Positions 41,601-53,227 of a stretch of DNA of 64,000 nt are shown here, one piece after another. Below the pieces are notes generated by a model. That model did no database searches and was not told the origin of the DNA. It saw nothing but the letters and a program-made list of their open reading frames with translations. The stretch covers positions 12,754,470 through 12,818,469 of the forward strand of contig NC_049991.1 of the NCBI RefSeq assembly GCF_000003815.2, given 5' to 3'. The DNA is from Branchiostoma floridae. Lineage: Eukaryota > Chordata > Leptocardii > Amphioxiformes > Branchiostomatidae. The first letter of the stretch is position 1, and each line of letters begins with the position of its first letter. A program made the position numbers and the translations under genes.

Positions 41601-44600
41601 CCATAGTGATCACCTGTCTACATACAGATGTAGACAGAATTTTATTGGTCCTCTAATTGGTCGTCATGAGCAGGTTTTGACTATACCCCTTTATAATGCA
41701 ATAATTCAACAGAGATGCTGTTATCATAATGCTATTGATAACATGAGGAGCATTGATAAAAAAAAACATTCAGGTGAAGAGAAGTGCTATACAATTATAT
41801 TCTTTTGTTCATCACGTCCTGTCCAGGGCTATCAACAATGGACTACTGGACACCTACCAGCTGAAGTCCCTAGATGCAGTGCTGGAGGCTAACGTGGAAA
41901 AGATGAGAGTTGTGAACGTCGATGGAAAACTCTACCTGGATGTCTATGATGAGGATGAAGATGTTCCAGATGGGGAGGACGCTGAGAGTGACTCTAATAT
42001 TCCACCCAAGATCCCCACTGACAACTTCGCAGCACGTGAACCTTACGATATCATCATTCGTGCACTGGGCTTCAAGTTCGATGACAGCATTTTTGATGAG
42101 TAAGTGTCAATCTGCAAAAATCTGTTGTGATTTTTAAGATGGAGAACATGTACTTCTTTTGATAAACATTGTGTTCCATTTCATGCTAGTAACAATAGTA
42201 CTTCAATAGTACTCACATTGTGTATGATTTTAACTTGTCCATTGAAACATCATATTAAAGAAATTGTCAAAGCATTGTAAATATTCAACCAGGATACATG
42301 TACTTCAGTCCCAGCCTGTGATTGTAAACATGTATTCGTTGGTCCAACAGTTGATGAGTTTTTTTGTGTTTTTCTCCCAGAACCACAGCTGTAGAGATGG
42401 GACGGAACAGGAAGAAGAAGTACCCAACCATCAAGCATAACTACGAGTCCAGTAATGTTCCCGGCATGTTCTTTGCCGGCACCTGTACACACTCGCTGGA
42501 CTTCCGCAAGTCTGCAGGGGGATTTATCCACGGCTTCAGATACACAGGTACGTGCATGCGGTTAAAGACCATCTTCTTCTTAGCTTAAAGAGCCCAACAC
42601 ACTCACAATATGGCGATATGCTTACGCCAAAAAGCAGTTACTCAAGCAACTGGGTATGGTTTTGGAAACGGTCAGACCTTTCAACTACTATCCAGATGTT
42701 TTCGTCACTGACACAGAAGAGATCTTATTGGAGAGGGTTTATATATCCTAGCTGTAAATCGATAAGTTAAAGAGATCTAGTTGAAAAACAGGTATATCCT
42801 AACTATGAATCAATATGCAAAAATGATTGGAAGACAATTTTTCAAAGGTCCAAAAGCTTATGGGGATATGCTTGTTTTTATGTTTGAGCCTTTATTTATT
42901 CATGAAGAACTCAAATTTGTCTGCTGGCTGTACATTGAGGTCATGGGGGAAGAGGTAAAGGTGAGATTAAAATGTAACAGAGATAGGCATGATTAGGTAA
43001 ATTAAATCATACCCATACACATAGATGGTAGTGCAAAAGCACATATCAAAATAAATGGTCTGTGTTCGTTAATGCCTTCTCTCTCATCACTTATCAATAA
43101 TCTTACGTTTGTTAGGCACATTAAAAAGACATAACTTTACAATATTTCAACACAATGCATCTGCAAATCTATCTCAGAAAGATCCATTGTTTAAAGTTGG
43201 AACAAAAGCACTTCATAAACGGTTAACCAGTAATTCCTTGTTATCAAGGTCATTGTGTTGGTATGCAGGATCTAACTGTTGTACCAACACGGCCTCACTG
43301 CATCCTTGTTTACAGTCACACACGTGCCATGTAAACGTTTCTCAGGCCCTGACCAGGATATTGCAGCAGTGAGGCATGTCCCTCTGATGTGACTAATGCC
43401 AGCGTATATCAACAACAAACTCTATGTCACTTCAAATGGGATCCTTATGGTGTCATGTGTTACTGGTACATGTACATGTTAAGTTACTAAATGTAATCTG
43501 AACATGTTTCTTGTGAACATGAGGAAGAAAAAGACTGTTAAAGCTCTTAATGCACCATATAATCACTTATCAACTTGGCATAGATATGTTACCTAAGACT
43601 GTAGGTACAGTCAGACCAAGGAGGTTAAAGAGACTGACTACACATTGTACTTTCCACACTGCACAAGATAACTTTGACAACATTGAGTCTTTTGGCTCAG
43701 TGTCAAGTCTGACTGGATGGTCCTTTTAATCCTCCAAACGATCATCATCTTTTGTTGTTCTTGTAACTACATCCTAGACTGTATCTATATTATAGACTAA
43801 TCATAATGATTGTGAATATGGCTGTGCAGTGTAATAAGGTAGATTCATTACGAGACAAAATCCCCCCCCCCCAAAAAAAACAGTGACTTTGTTTTTCCCA
43901 ATACATCCCTATAACCCTGTACCAATACTGTTGTTCCTATAGCACGAGCCATGTTCCACCTGCTGGAGTGGCGTAACCATGGTGTCCCCTGGCCCTCCGT
44001 CAGCCTCCCCACCACCCAGCTGCTCAGTACCATCGTCAAGCGGCTCAACGAAGGCTCAGGGTTCTACCAGATGTTCAGCGTACTGGGGGACGTCATCATT
44101 CTAAAGAAGTGAGTGTCTTAGAGAGAAAAGGGCTTCCTTTTTTTGAGTTAATATTGACTACAATGTACATAATCACATGAACACATGCATTTTTGTTTTT
44201 GTCTTCTTTTTTTTTAACACTTTAAAGTTACAAATCCCATTTCATCATTTGCTTATAAAAATTGAAAATTGTGGCTGTTGTTAGTGTGTTTGCCAAAGTC
44301 CAATGAAAAGAACGACAAACTGATTTCAACACTTCCAAGCAATCTTTGAACTGTTCCTATCAGTTCTTGGAACTGTTGCAAAGTTCTTGCATTTGGCCTA
44401 TGTTCTTTGAACCGTTACTAAGTTCTTTAAACAGACTAAGTTTTTGGAGCTGTTCCAAAACTCTTGTCACTTTAAAAGTGAATAGTATGTAGAATGTGTA
44501 CATTAAGTGTTCTATACATAGGACTGTCAAAATGACACTCATTCCCCCATGTGTCTACAGTGGTGGAACCTCCTTTGTGTACCTGGAAGAATTCCCCATC

Positions 44601-46721
44601 CGTCTGCTGCCTGCTCTGCCTAAGGTCGCAGGGCACGACGGCGAGCAGTTCATAGTGGTGGCGCTGGAGTATGGCAAGAACTTTTCAGGTGGGCAGCCAT
44701 GTCAGGGTTTAACAAGTTTTCTAAAATTCACTTATCCTATCGGGCAAGTACATACAAAATTTACCAAACTTGCTTTCTGCTTGCCCCAAAATTTAACTAA
44801 CATTTTTTACCATGTATTTTGATGTGCAGCAATGGAATTGTTTTATTATTGGCTCTATTTTTCTGTGTTGACCAATGCATGATGCGGAACTGTGATAAGC
44901 AATAAGTATACCGAAATCTCATGGAAAAATCTTACTTGCCCTATCGGACAAGTGGGGAAGGACATTCACTTGCCCGATGGACACTTTCACTTGCCCGGGA
45001 CAATCGGGCTAGTGGACTTGTCCAACCCTGCATGTTGAATTCAATAATGTTTATTTCTTTACCACTTGTGCCTAAGCAAGTCTTCCACAAATTTGGTAAC
45101 TGTAACAGTTTTGTTGACTTCATCATGGTATATGCATGGCTAGTTTTATGTATAAATATGTATTTTGATTTTTGAATTTGAACTACACAATGTGGGTATG
45201 TATACAATCACACAACAATTTTCAGTACAAGTGTGCCCATACTTATATCATATCATTTGATGTATATTGTTTGCCAGATCACATCACTTTTAATTTCTTT
45301 ATGATATATTGTAGAGTCGCTGATGAATTTGAAAGAGATCCATGTGTCTTATACATTTCCTTCAGGCCCCGGTAAGGATATATTCCGACCAGACCGAGCC
45401 ACAGGGGACCCCAGCGATGCTCACAACTCCAACTTCCTCCACCCTGTCTTCTACCATTACGACAAACTTCCCACTGGTTAGTGTTCATTGAAATACATGT
45501 TGGGCTTTTGCTTTTGACAGTAAATTCACATGAGCAAAAAATGCACCAATAACTCTGCACCAATTTATAATTCTGTTGGTTTGAAATGCAGAGAAATGCC
45601 TCATTGTTCTGTATGTCATGCATAACTTTTCTATTGACTTTATTACATCATTTGTTGACTGAAAGAGCTGCTACAGGTTTAAAATAGCCCTGAGAAACAT
45701 TGTACATGTAATTGTATACTCCTAGCAAAGAAAATGGCCCACAAAACAAATTGCTGAGATATGAAGCTCACAGGCAGTTTCTTGCAAAAATCTGACAAGG
45801 TTGGAAATTTGATGAAGCATTTTGCTTAGACTGTATGTTTATTAAACTATTTCTGGCCACTTGCCTCTCCACTTGCAGAATCCGACATGTTGGCCCGCCC
45901 AGAGAAATGGATCCTGCCCCGCCCGACACACCTGCACCACACCGTGGAGGACTTCCTCACCAGCTTCACGGCTCCCAAGAGTCACATCCTGCCCATCAGG
46001 CGCTTCCTGGAGACAAGTCTGGACACTGACCTCAGGTAGGGACAAAGGTTACAGGTTATGGTTCAAATAGGGACAAGTCTGTGAACACTGATATTAGATA
46101 AGGACAAAGGTGACAGGTTATGGGTCATAGAGACAAATCTGAACATTGACCTAGGATGGAAGCAATTTGGGCAGGAAGATATGAGTCATTGGAATAAATC
46201 TGGACACATACTTCTAGTACATGGATAAATGCTGTTGGTCATGGCGATAAGTCTGAACTCTGACCTCAAAAGTTAGAGGTTATGGTTCGTGGAGATAAGT
46301 CTGAAAGTGACCTGAGGTTGGGATAAAGGTTAGAGGTTATGGGTCATGGAGACAAGTCTGACCCGGCCCACAGGAATGCGTAGGAACATGTGAGTTAGCA
46401 GTTGTTGGTCATTGACACAAGTCTGAAGCAAGAATGTTTGCTGCCAGTAGATTTATGGCATAAATGTTTTATCAAATGCTACACAAAATAGGACATAAGA
46501 TACAGTAACAATAACACTGTGTTTTAGTGACACAAGATAGAAAACTCAAAACACATTGTCCATTACTTTCCAGAAACTTCTTTGCTGAATCCTGCTTCAA
46601 GATGGCGCTGAAACACCGTAGCGTGCCCCGGGAGTGCCAGGAGCACTACATGCAGGGCCAGGGGCTCATCCCTACAGTCCCCATACTCACACATGCCGTC
46701 AAGTCTGGTCTGGTCATGTAG
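38629..46721 (+). CDS. FOXRED2: FOXRED2 (ER FAD-dependent oxidoreductase domain protein), complete
   Basis: Nine coding exons: 38629-39245, 41209-41460, 41827-42099, 42381-42547, 43943-44108, 44561-44688, 45366-45476, 45879-46035, 46574-46721. They total 2,019 nt, 672 aa, close to the vertebrate FOXRED2 length. An N-terminal hydrophobic segment ([16 protein letters not shown]) serves as signal peptide. A FAD Rossmann motif GAGLVG lies at residues 67-72, with [15 protein letters not shown] just after. Exon 2 has the NAD(P)-type motif [15 protein letters not shown], then [16 protein letters not shown]. The known family member (ERFAD) is a luminal ER flavoprotein in ER-associated degradation. 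The C-terminus ends SGLVM, with no KDEL-type retention signal. Acceptor ttacag at 38,570 implies an upstream non-coding exon. Confidence 0.95.
39366..39440 (+). mobile_element. Short LINE 3'-end fragment in FOXRED2 intron 1
   Basis: Encodes [15 protein letters not shown], resembling the extreme C-terminus of LINE reverse transcriptase ORFs (compare AQDRTLWTRYARRV in the LINE at 27.8-28.4 kb). Only about 75 bp is recognisable. Confidence 0.4.
46020..46376 (+). repeat. Decayed minisatellite founded on the FOXRED2 exon 8 donor site
   Basis: About six degenerate units of 45-62 bp follow exon 8, each resembling GACAAGTCTGGACACTGACC, TCAGGTAGGGACAAAGG and AGGTTATGGGTCATGG. The first unit contains the real exon end and donor at 46,035. 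Later units keep weaker forms such as CCTGAGGTTGGG near 46,311. The array is therefore a tandem amplification of the exon-intron junction. Confidence 0.7.
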
Positions 46722-49494
46722 GGCACATGGAGTAGGCTTTCTACAACCTTTAAACTTTAAGCATGATTTCGACCAATTCAATATTTTAGCTTTAGTCCAA
46801 ACGATATACAGGCTGACTGGATTATGCACAATATAAGCAGTAGTATTCAAGACATCACAGGATATAGAAAACAGTACAATGCCTTATGAGGTGATAGGAA
46901 AATATGAAAGAAAATAGTGTATTTTACATGGAAGGGAAGTGTAATTGTGGAGAGTTTGAAGTATTCTGTACAGGTGAGGGTGGTTTTCTACCTTATACCT
47001 GTTATGAGAACTGTTACCATATATGTAAGATTATCATAAGACATTACTGGTATTGGTTTATCATATTTAAGCTCAAGGTGCCATCTTCTTTCCCTAGTTC
47101 TTTTAAGATTATCCGTAAGGGGGTTGGTAATATATTCAGATCATGTTTTTGCACTTCTCAGTCCTACATGTACCAAACGATGCAGTATGAAAGGGAATGT
47201 AAAACAGAGCAAATGTTTATGTGCCACAAGGTGCCTTCTGCAAACAGGCTGCTAGATCTTGCTGCACTCTGTCTATACATGTATTTATTCATTCAAGGAT
47301 GTTCATGGAAAGTAGTTTTAGATGATCTCAAGTGTTGGTTTAAGTCCTTAGAAGCTGTGCTTGAAACCTACACCGACAATTTAGTTCATAGGGATTTTAG
47401 AAAAGGATACTATGCAGTGAACTGGCAAAGAACCAAATATCTTCAGGTACAGAAACAAGAACTCTATGTATTACAGGTGTTATTATGTAAAGGCCTAATG
47501 CCTTTGTTTTTGGAGCTTTTACAGAGAACATTCTATTTTTATTCAAAAGTGTGCTTTCAAATTCTTCCATGGTAATTCTTTCAATGTATTCAACACTCAG
47601 ATGAATTATCAGACCAACAAACAGGTGTAAATGAGAATCATACAAGAAATTCTGGAAAGAAACATTTACTATTCTTTGAAGATGTTTAAAATCAGAATCT
47701 CTAAACTACTGAGTATTTGACAAACATTCCTGATATTTCTAGATTGGATGTTTTTCATCATGGAAGCCTTTTGATGAAGTGCTGTAGGGCATTGGTGTCA
47801 TGATAGGGAATATGATCAACATTCCGACCAGTGTATATGTAAAAGCCAGGTAGTGCTCTGATAGTAACTGAACCATTTCTGGTTTGTAAAATCTAAATCA
47901 GTTCAGTCATAAGTTTAGTGGTTGAAGATCTAATTTGTTGAATTATATTTGATGACTTTGGCATAAGGGCTAGCTGTTACATTTGATGGTATTTTAGCAT
48001 TATATTGTGGGAACCAAGCTTGTAAGCTGCTTGCTGTAGTATTTATGAAAACAGCTAGGGGGTGTTGTTGACAGGAAAAACTTGTTTTGCAACTTTAGAA
48101 TTGTACTGAACTGAATTTGGGGATGCACAATTGTCTACCAGTAGTTGTTTGAAAAGTGACTGACAGATATAGAGTATGCTGTAATTTCCATTATGGATAA
48201 TCTTAGTACTGGACCAACAGGAGAATTTAGGTCATTCCATTCAGGCTGATTGTAAGATATTTTGATGGTTGTATATTTTCTGAATCAGTAGAGTTATGAA
48301 ATTAATGAACCATGTAGTTGTAAGTTTTATACTTCTCCACATACCTTGGAAAAGTGTTTAGAAGAAATAACAGTAGTGTACAATACTGTGTGATACCACA
48401 GGTATATACAGTAAGTACTGAACACAGTTGTTCTCTCGAGATTATCAATTGTTGGAACAAATAACAGTACAGTAGGGGACAAAACTTTGAATTGTGCCAT
48501 CTTCATGCTATTCCAAAAGTAATGTCTTTGTTGACAAGTATTTTGATCAGAACTTGTTATGGTTTCAGTCTTATCATATACCCTTTGTGCAGTGAAATCT
48601 TGTATTGCCACCGTGTGGTATTTCCAGTGCTTGTACATTCACAGTATATTCAGCATATCTAAAAATCAGCAAAGTTTATCTGTTACCTTTGGATGATATG
48701 GTGTTAGTCAACTTCTTGTATTTTTGTCTCCCCAGAAATAGCACTCTATAAGTATTATGACTCACGTCGGTTTTAAACTGGTGACTCGGGAATAAAGCAT
48801 GATGTTTTATGGAAGAAGTAGTCATATTTTCATGCCTGGCGACTATTGTAAGGAACTTTTGAAGATAATCAGTATTCAAGAATTCAATTTGAATTGGCAA
48901 TTCTTTTCAACTAAGTCTTGTCATGAAAGATGAGAGAACTATATTTAACTTAAAAGTACCTCTTGTGAAATTGCCTACAATTTTGATGGCAACAGCTAGG
49001 TGGCGCTGTCGGCATATACTATATAGGCAGCTACATGACCAAATCAAAGCTGAAGATGTGCTTTGATACTGATGGTTGATCACATTGATCGAGTTTGTCT
49101 ACATTGATAAAATTTTTATCCAAAGTACGAAGAACAATATTTAAGGTGAACATGGTGACGAGCTCAATGCTGTAAGTTCATTTTCTTGTGTAGCAGAAAT
49201 ATTGACTTTTTTTTTCCATTCAGCAATTTAAGTATTTACATATAATGGAAAAGGCAAAGAAGCTGATTTTCATGGGACGGACTGTTTTATTGTATGTACA
49301 TATTGATACAAATGTCATAAGAAATATGATAAGCACTATTCAGCATGTTAGAACACACACAATTGACTTCTAATTCAAAACTTCGTAGATTTGAATTCAA
49401 ATTTAACAATTTCATCCACGTTGAGTGAAGCTACAATTAGGACTCATGAACACAGCATGCACTTCGCATATCACACATTCATCTCTGGGGGACT
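46722..49494 (+). other. FOXRED2 3' flank, probable 3' UTR
   Basis: AT-rich sequence after the FOXRED2 stop. It contains an unexplained 223-codon open frame (46,904-47,575) without domain signals, and GAATAAAG at about 48,790 as one possible polyadenylation signal. The transcript end cannot be fixed. No exon for the adjacent homeobox gene is recognisable here. Confidence 0.4.
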
Positions 49495-49594
49495 NNNNNN
49501 NNNNNNNNNNNNNNNNNNNNNNNNNNNNNNNNNNNNNNNNNNNNNNNNNNNNNNNNNNNNNNNNNNNNNNNNNNNNNNNNNNNNNNNNNNNNNN
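49495..49594. other. Assembly gap (100 N) downstream of the homeobox exon 2
   Basis: Exactly 100 N, size unknown. It lies about 420 bp beyond exon 2 of the homeobox gene on its 3' side and could hide the missing third exon. Confidence 0.99.
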
Positions 49595-50017
49595 CTCCAT
49601 CTAGCACTTTCATTGAGCATTGAGACCGCTGACGTAATACAGTGATTGATATATGAACTTTCAGTTTCTTGATAGTCTTGAATGACACTTCTCATGTGCG
49701 TGGAATATGCTAGATCTAAGACCTTACCGCCAAAATGTTCAACCATACTATAAATGTACAAGTCCCGGCAATGGACACAATTTACAGTGTAAAGTTTTAC
49801 TAAACAATAGTTCATGGGAGCAACTTGTCTTTAGAATGAATATTCATTGTTTGGTTTCTCGCATCTTTTTGATCGGTCGTTTTGACTTTTGGTTCTGCCG
49901 TTTTGATTTTTGCATGCTGTAAACAAATTATAACATAATTTTTTGGGAAAGATATATACTTCAGTTACTGTAGTAACTATATGTTATAGCCTACAAATGT
50001 ATGATCACGTATCTCAC

Positions 50018-52056
50018 CTGAGTGTCTGTAAGCCCGATCCTCTGCGCCAGCTCCTGCCTCTCGGCCGCTGCCAGGTACTTCTGCGTCTGGAACCGTTTCT
50101 CCAGCTGGAACACCTGGTACCCCGCGAAGGCCGTGCGGGCCTTGTTCTTGCTGGAAGTCTTGTCGTCACCGCTGTCGTCTCCATCTATAGAAATGGAATA
50201 CAATAAATTAAAGTCAGCAAAGACAAAACAAGTGAACTATTTGATCTATCGATCAGAAAATATTCGTAGCGTTCAATCCTACATTAAATATACAAAAATC
50301 ACTTCATGAAAAAAAATACCAAGTACCAAAGATACTTCTACCATTCATTTTCCCCAGTTTTATCCGAAAGATGTTTTCTCTCATTCAGAACCACTTTTTG
50401 CCAAGTATCGTTTGTAGATTATCATGTTCCGCCATCTCTTATCACTTTTGTACGAGAACATCTTCAAAGTCTGTCATGTCACACTAATTATAAAGTATAA
50501 AATGAAAACGTTGCATATTCATAACCATGGCGTCTGAGTCCTGACGCCAAGACGGTCTCGGACCCTTCTCAAAAGTCTGTCGCCAGGGTCTAGTATCTGG
50601 ACCCTCCTCGCTAATTTATGAGTCTGTACCATTTAACTTATCTTAGCATTATTCTTTATTTATAACACAGAATCTAGAGAAGGCACCCAAAAGTAAAAGA
50701 TAACGGAAGAATAGTCGTTTTGTACTTGTATTTGCATTTCGTCGACCTTCATAGCCAATAGTTCTTTTCTTTGCCATGTTTTGTGAAGAATGTATGCACG
50801 ATTTTTAGATAGAATTTCCTTTAAATGCGGGCTTTATTTTTGCTTTATTTTACGAAATGGACCGTGATGATGTTATTTGTGTTCAGTTTTATTCTAGCAA
50901 TGAAAACATTTTGGTAGCGAAGTTATGTTGAAGAAACTTTCTTGTCTAATTGAATTGATTTCTAAAAACTTTCTAAGAAGGTAATCCCTTTATGTTCCAA
51001 TCAAGCCCATCAAAACACTCCAGATTGTAAAAGCAAACAAAAGGCAGTAACATTGTTTTAAAGAGCAGCAATTCTCACGAATTACAGGCGCCACCCATAT
51101 TTATCCTAATACAAAGAATTTACGGGCATTGCCATTAGTTTCTTTTTGTACATGACGAAAATGGTAATTTTGTTTGGCTTGTGCCATACAACTACTAGTA
51201 CATGACGTTGTTATGTGGCACAAACCAAACAAAATCACAATCATAGTACTGTTTAACGTTGTACCAATGATAAAACTCCTGGGTTAGACTGATACCGTTT
51301 TTAAGTTTCTAGAAGAATAAGACATAATATGGAGCGATCTATTCATTTGATTCACGAAACTAACGAGTTTTTGTCTTGAAAATTGCAGACTTGCATTTTT
51401 CTGTATCGTAAGTGGTATGTCATGTATGTAGCGGGGTTAAGTTTTCAAGTTACATAAGCACTTATTCAAAATGGAGGGAACATACATCTTTGACAAGAAA
51501 AGCGCCGAGGAAAATTGGTATGAAAGCGGAAAAATTTTCTCCCTGTAGAAGTTTGTTTCTTTCAGTTATAAGTTAGTTTAAAACTTGCAAAAGAACAAAA
51601 CTTCGGATAAATACCTGACGACGCGTCCCTGTCTGTGCTGTCTGCTTTTCCACTTGACTTTGGTGAAAAGTTGTTTCGGTTCTTCTCGGCATCTTTCGGA
51701 GCGTTGTGTCCCTCTCTATCGGGTTGCCTCGCCTGGTCCTCCTCGCAGTCGCTCGCCGACTCCCAGGGACGCTTCAGACTGACGGTTCCGGTGCCATACG
51801 CCCCGCGCCCCGCATGAGCGACGGAAGGCGCACGGTGAGTCGTTCCCGTGGTGAAGTCTCTCCTTTCGTGCTCACCGGTGACAGGTCCGGAACTTGCGGG
51901 ACGATAGTGCAGCGTGCCGACCCCGCTGTGATGCTTCGTCGGAGGAGCAAAACCGAGATCGAAACTTCTCTGTAGCGTCATGGCGTTTTGCTCTACTTGT
52001 ATCTCGCGAAGCTTTGCAGGAAAGTTGGTCTGACCACGATTCTGATCAAACAACAT
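50018..52056 (-). CDS. NKL-type homeobox transcription factor, last exon(s) missing
   Basis: Exon 1 is 51615-52056 (442 nt) and exon 2 is 50018-50184 (167 nt); GTCGTCAG joins ATGGAGACG in frame, giving 203 codons. The start is the first ATG (MLFDQNRGQTNFPAKLREIQ); an upstream TTG was not used. The N-terminus is Ser/Asp/Gly-rich with an acidic run (DGDDSGDDK) before the homeodomain. The homeodomain begins near residue 160: NKARTAFAGYQVFQLEKRFQ, TQKYLAAAERQELAQRIGL, TDTQ. It stops after position 44, before recognition helix 3. QKYL...ER and LEKRF are typical of NKL-subclass genes (Tlx/Bar/Vent-like); I cannot choose among them. A weak TATA (CATAAAA, 52191-52197) lies upstream. Confidence 0.88.
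51167..51235. repeat. Hairpin inverted repeat in homeobox intron 1
   Basis: AATTTTGTTTGGCTTGTGCC and its near reverse complement (GGCACAAACCAAACAAAAT) face each other over about 30 bp. Probably a remnant of a small palindromic MITE. Confidence 0.6.
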
Positions 52057-52819
52057 TTTACCGGATGTCAACGTTGTCAGACCGAAAACCAGGCCGCTTC
52101 TTGATTTTATCTTCTCCTCAGGAATGTCTCTGTGTGTTCACTCGTGATGTGTCCGGATCTGAACTGATTTTCTGACAGGCGCACCTCCCGTTTTATGTAG
52201 GTGGGCGTTCTGTTGTTTTGTTTGGAGCATAAACCCGAACAAGCCACGCTGATGTGTCAACTGTTTTCTTTTGTAGCCGACAGTCGCCAGCCGCTGGCTC
52301 CAGAGACATTTGTGATCTGGAATGGGTTAATTGATTAATTATAGACAAATGACTCAAATTAGGAGTGCGTGCTTCGCAAGCTTAAGTTGTAGAGGTTTGC
52401 CGAGTTTACCAAAGACTTCGCCTTATTATTTTTTCTCTTACACACATTTATAGAAACGTGATAACTTTTGATACAATTTCACCTCTACTGCGGAAGGGTT
52501 AAAAATGTTTCCTATCTCAAATTAACGACAAGAAATAAGACCAGCAACGTGCAATGTACGTTCTGCAGTCGTGACACCTTTGTGCCAGCCGTATTCATGA
52601 CCAATAGTCTACAAGACTTTCCCAGTGGCGTCAGGACCCAACCTGGCGTCGACCAATTTCAACAAGTTTCTTCCCAATAGCATCATCCTATTATACTCAC
52701 TACAAGACACAAAGGTATCAATCAACCGATTATGTGGCCAAAGAAAACATCCATTGTCTAGACTACAGGTCGTGGCGTTGGTCGTGACAGGTGCGCGACA
52801 GGTACATCGCATTGTTTTT

Positions 52820-53227
52820 GGAGCTAATTGTTTCTCTGAAAAGCAACACATCAGATTAATGTTCTGTTTCAATAGTTTAGGTGGAACTATCATCATTTTC
52901 AGAACGCAAAGGTGTCGCCCATCGCTTCCACGAGGTACATTTAGTGAAGAGACCAAGCCTAATTGTTTTTCTTAAAAGCAACACATCAGAATGTGGAACT
53001 GGCATCACCAAAACGCAAAGGTGTCGCCCATCGGTTCGCGTTCAGTAAGTGAAGGCACCAAGCTGAATTGTTTTTCTGAAATTGAAAATCAGCTCATCCG
53101 AATAATGTTCTGCTTCAAAAGTACTGACCATTTTGGTGGAAGCAGTATCATTTACAACACAAAAGGCATCGCCCATCGCTACAACGAGCGGGTTTTAACT
53201 TTTACTGAAGCGACCAAGTCCTTTTAA
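52820..53227. repeat. Degenerate tandem repeat (about 130-160 bp unit, about three copies)
   Basis: Repeated landmarks: AATTGTTTTTCT(G/T)AAA, CA(A/G)C(A/T)CATC(A/C)GA, ACGCAAAGGTGTCGCCCATC and AGTGAAG(A/G)(G/C)ACCAAGC. Copies are centred near 52,905, 53,020 and 53,165. No frame persists across copies. Confidence 0.6.

Noticed and set aside
52057-52071. Upstream start for the homeobox protein at TTG
   Set aside because: Not an ATG; the ATG at 52,056 is the first proper start in that frame.
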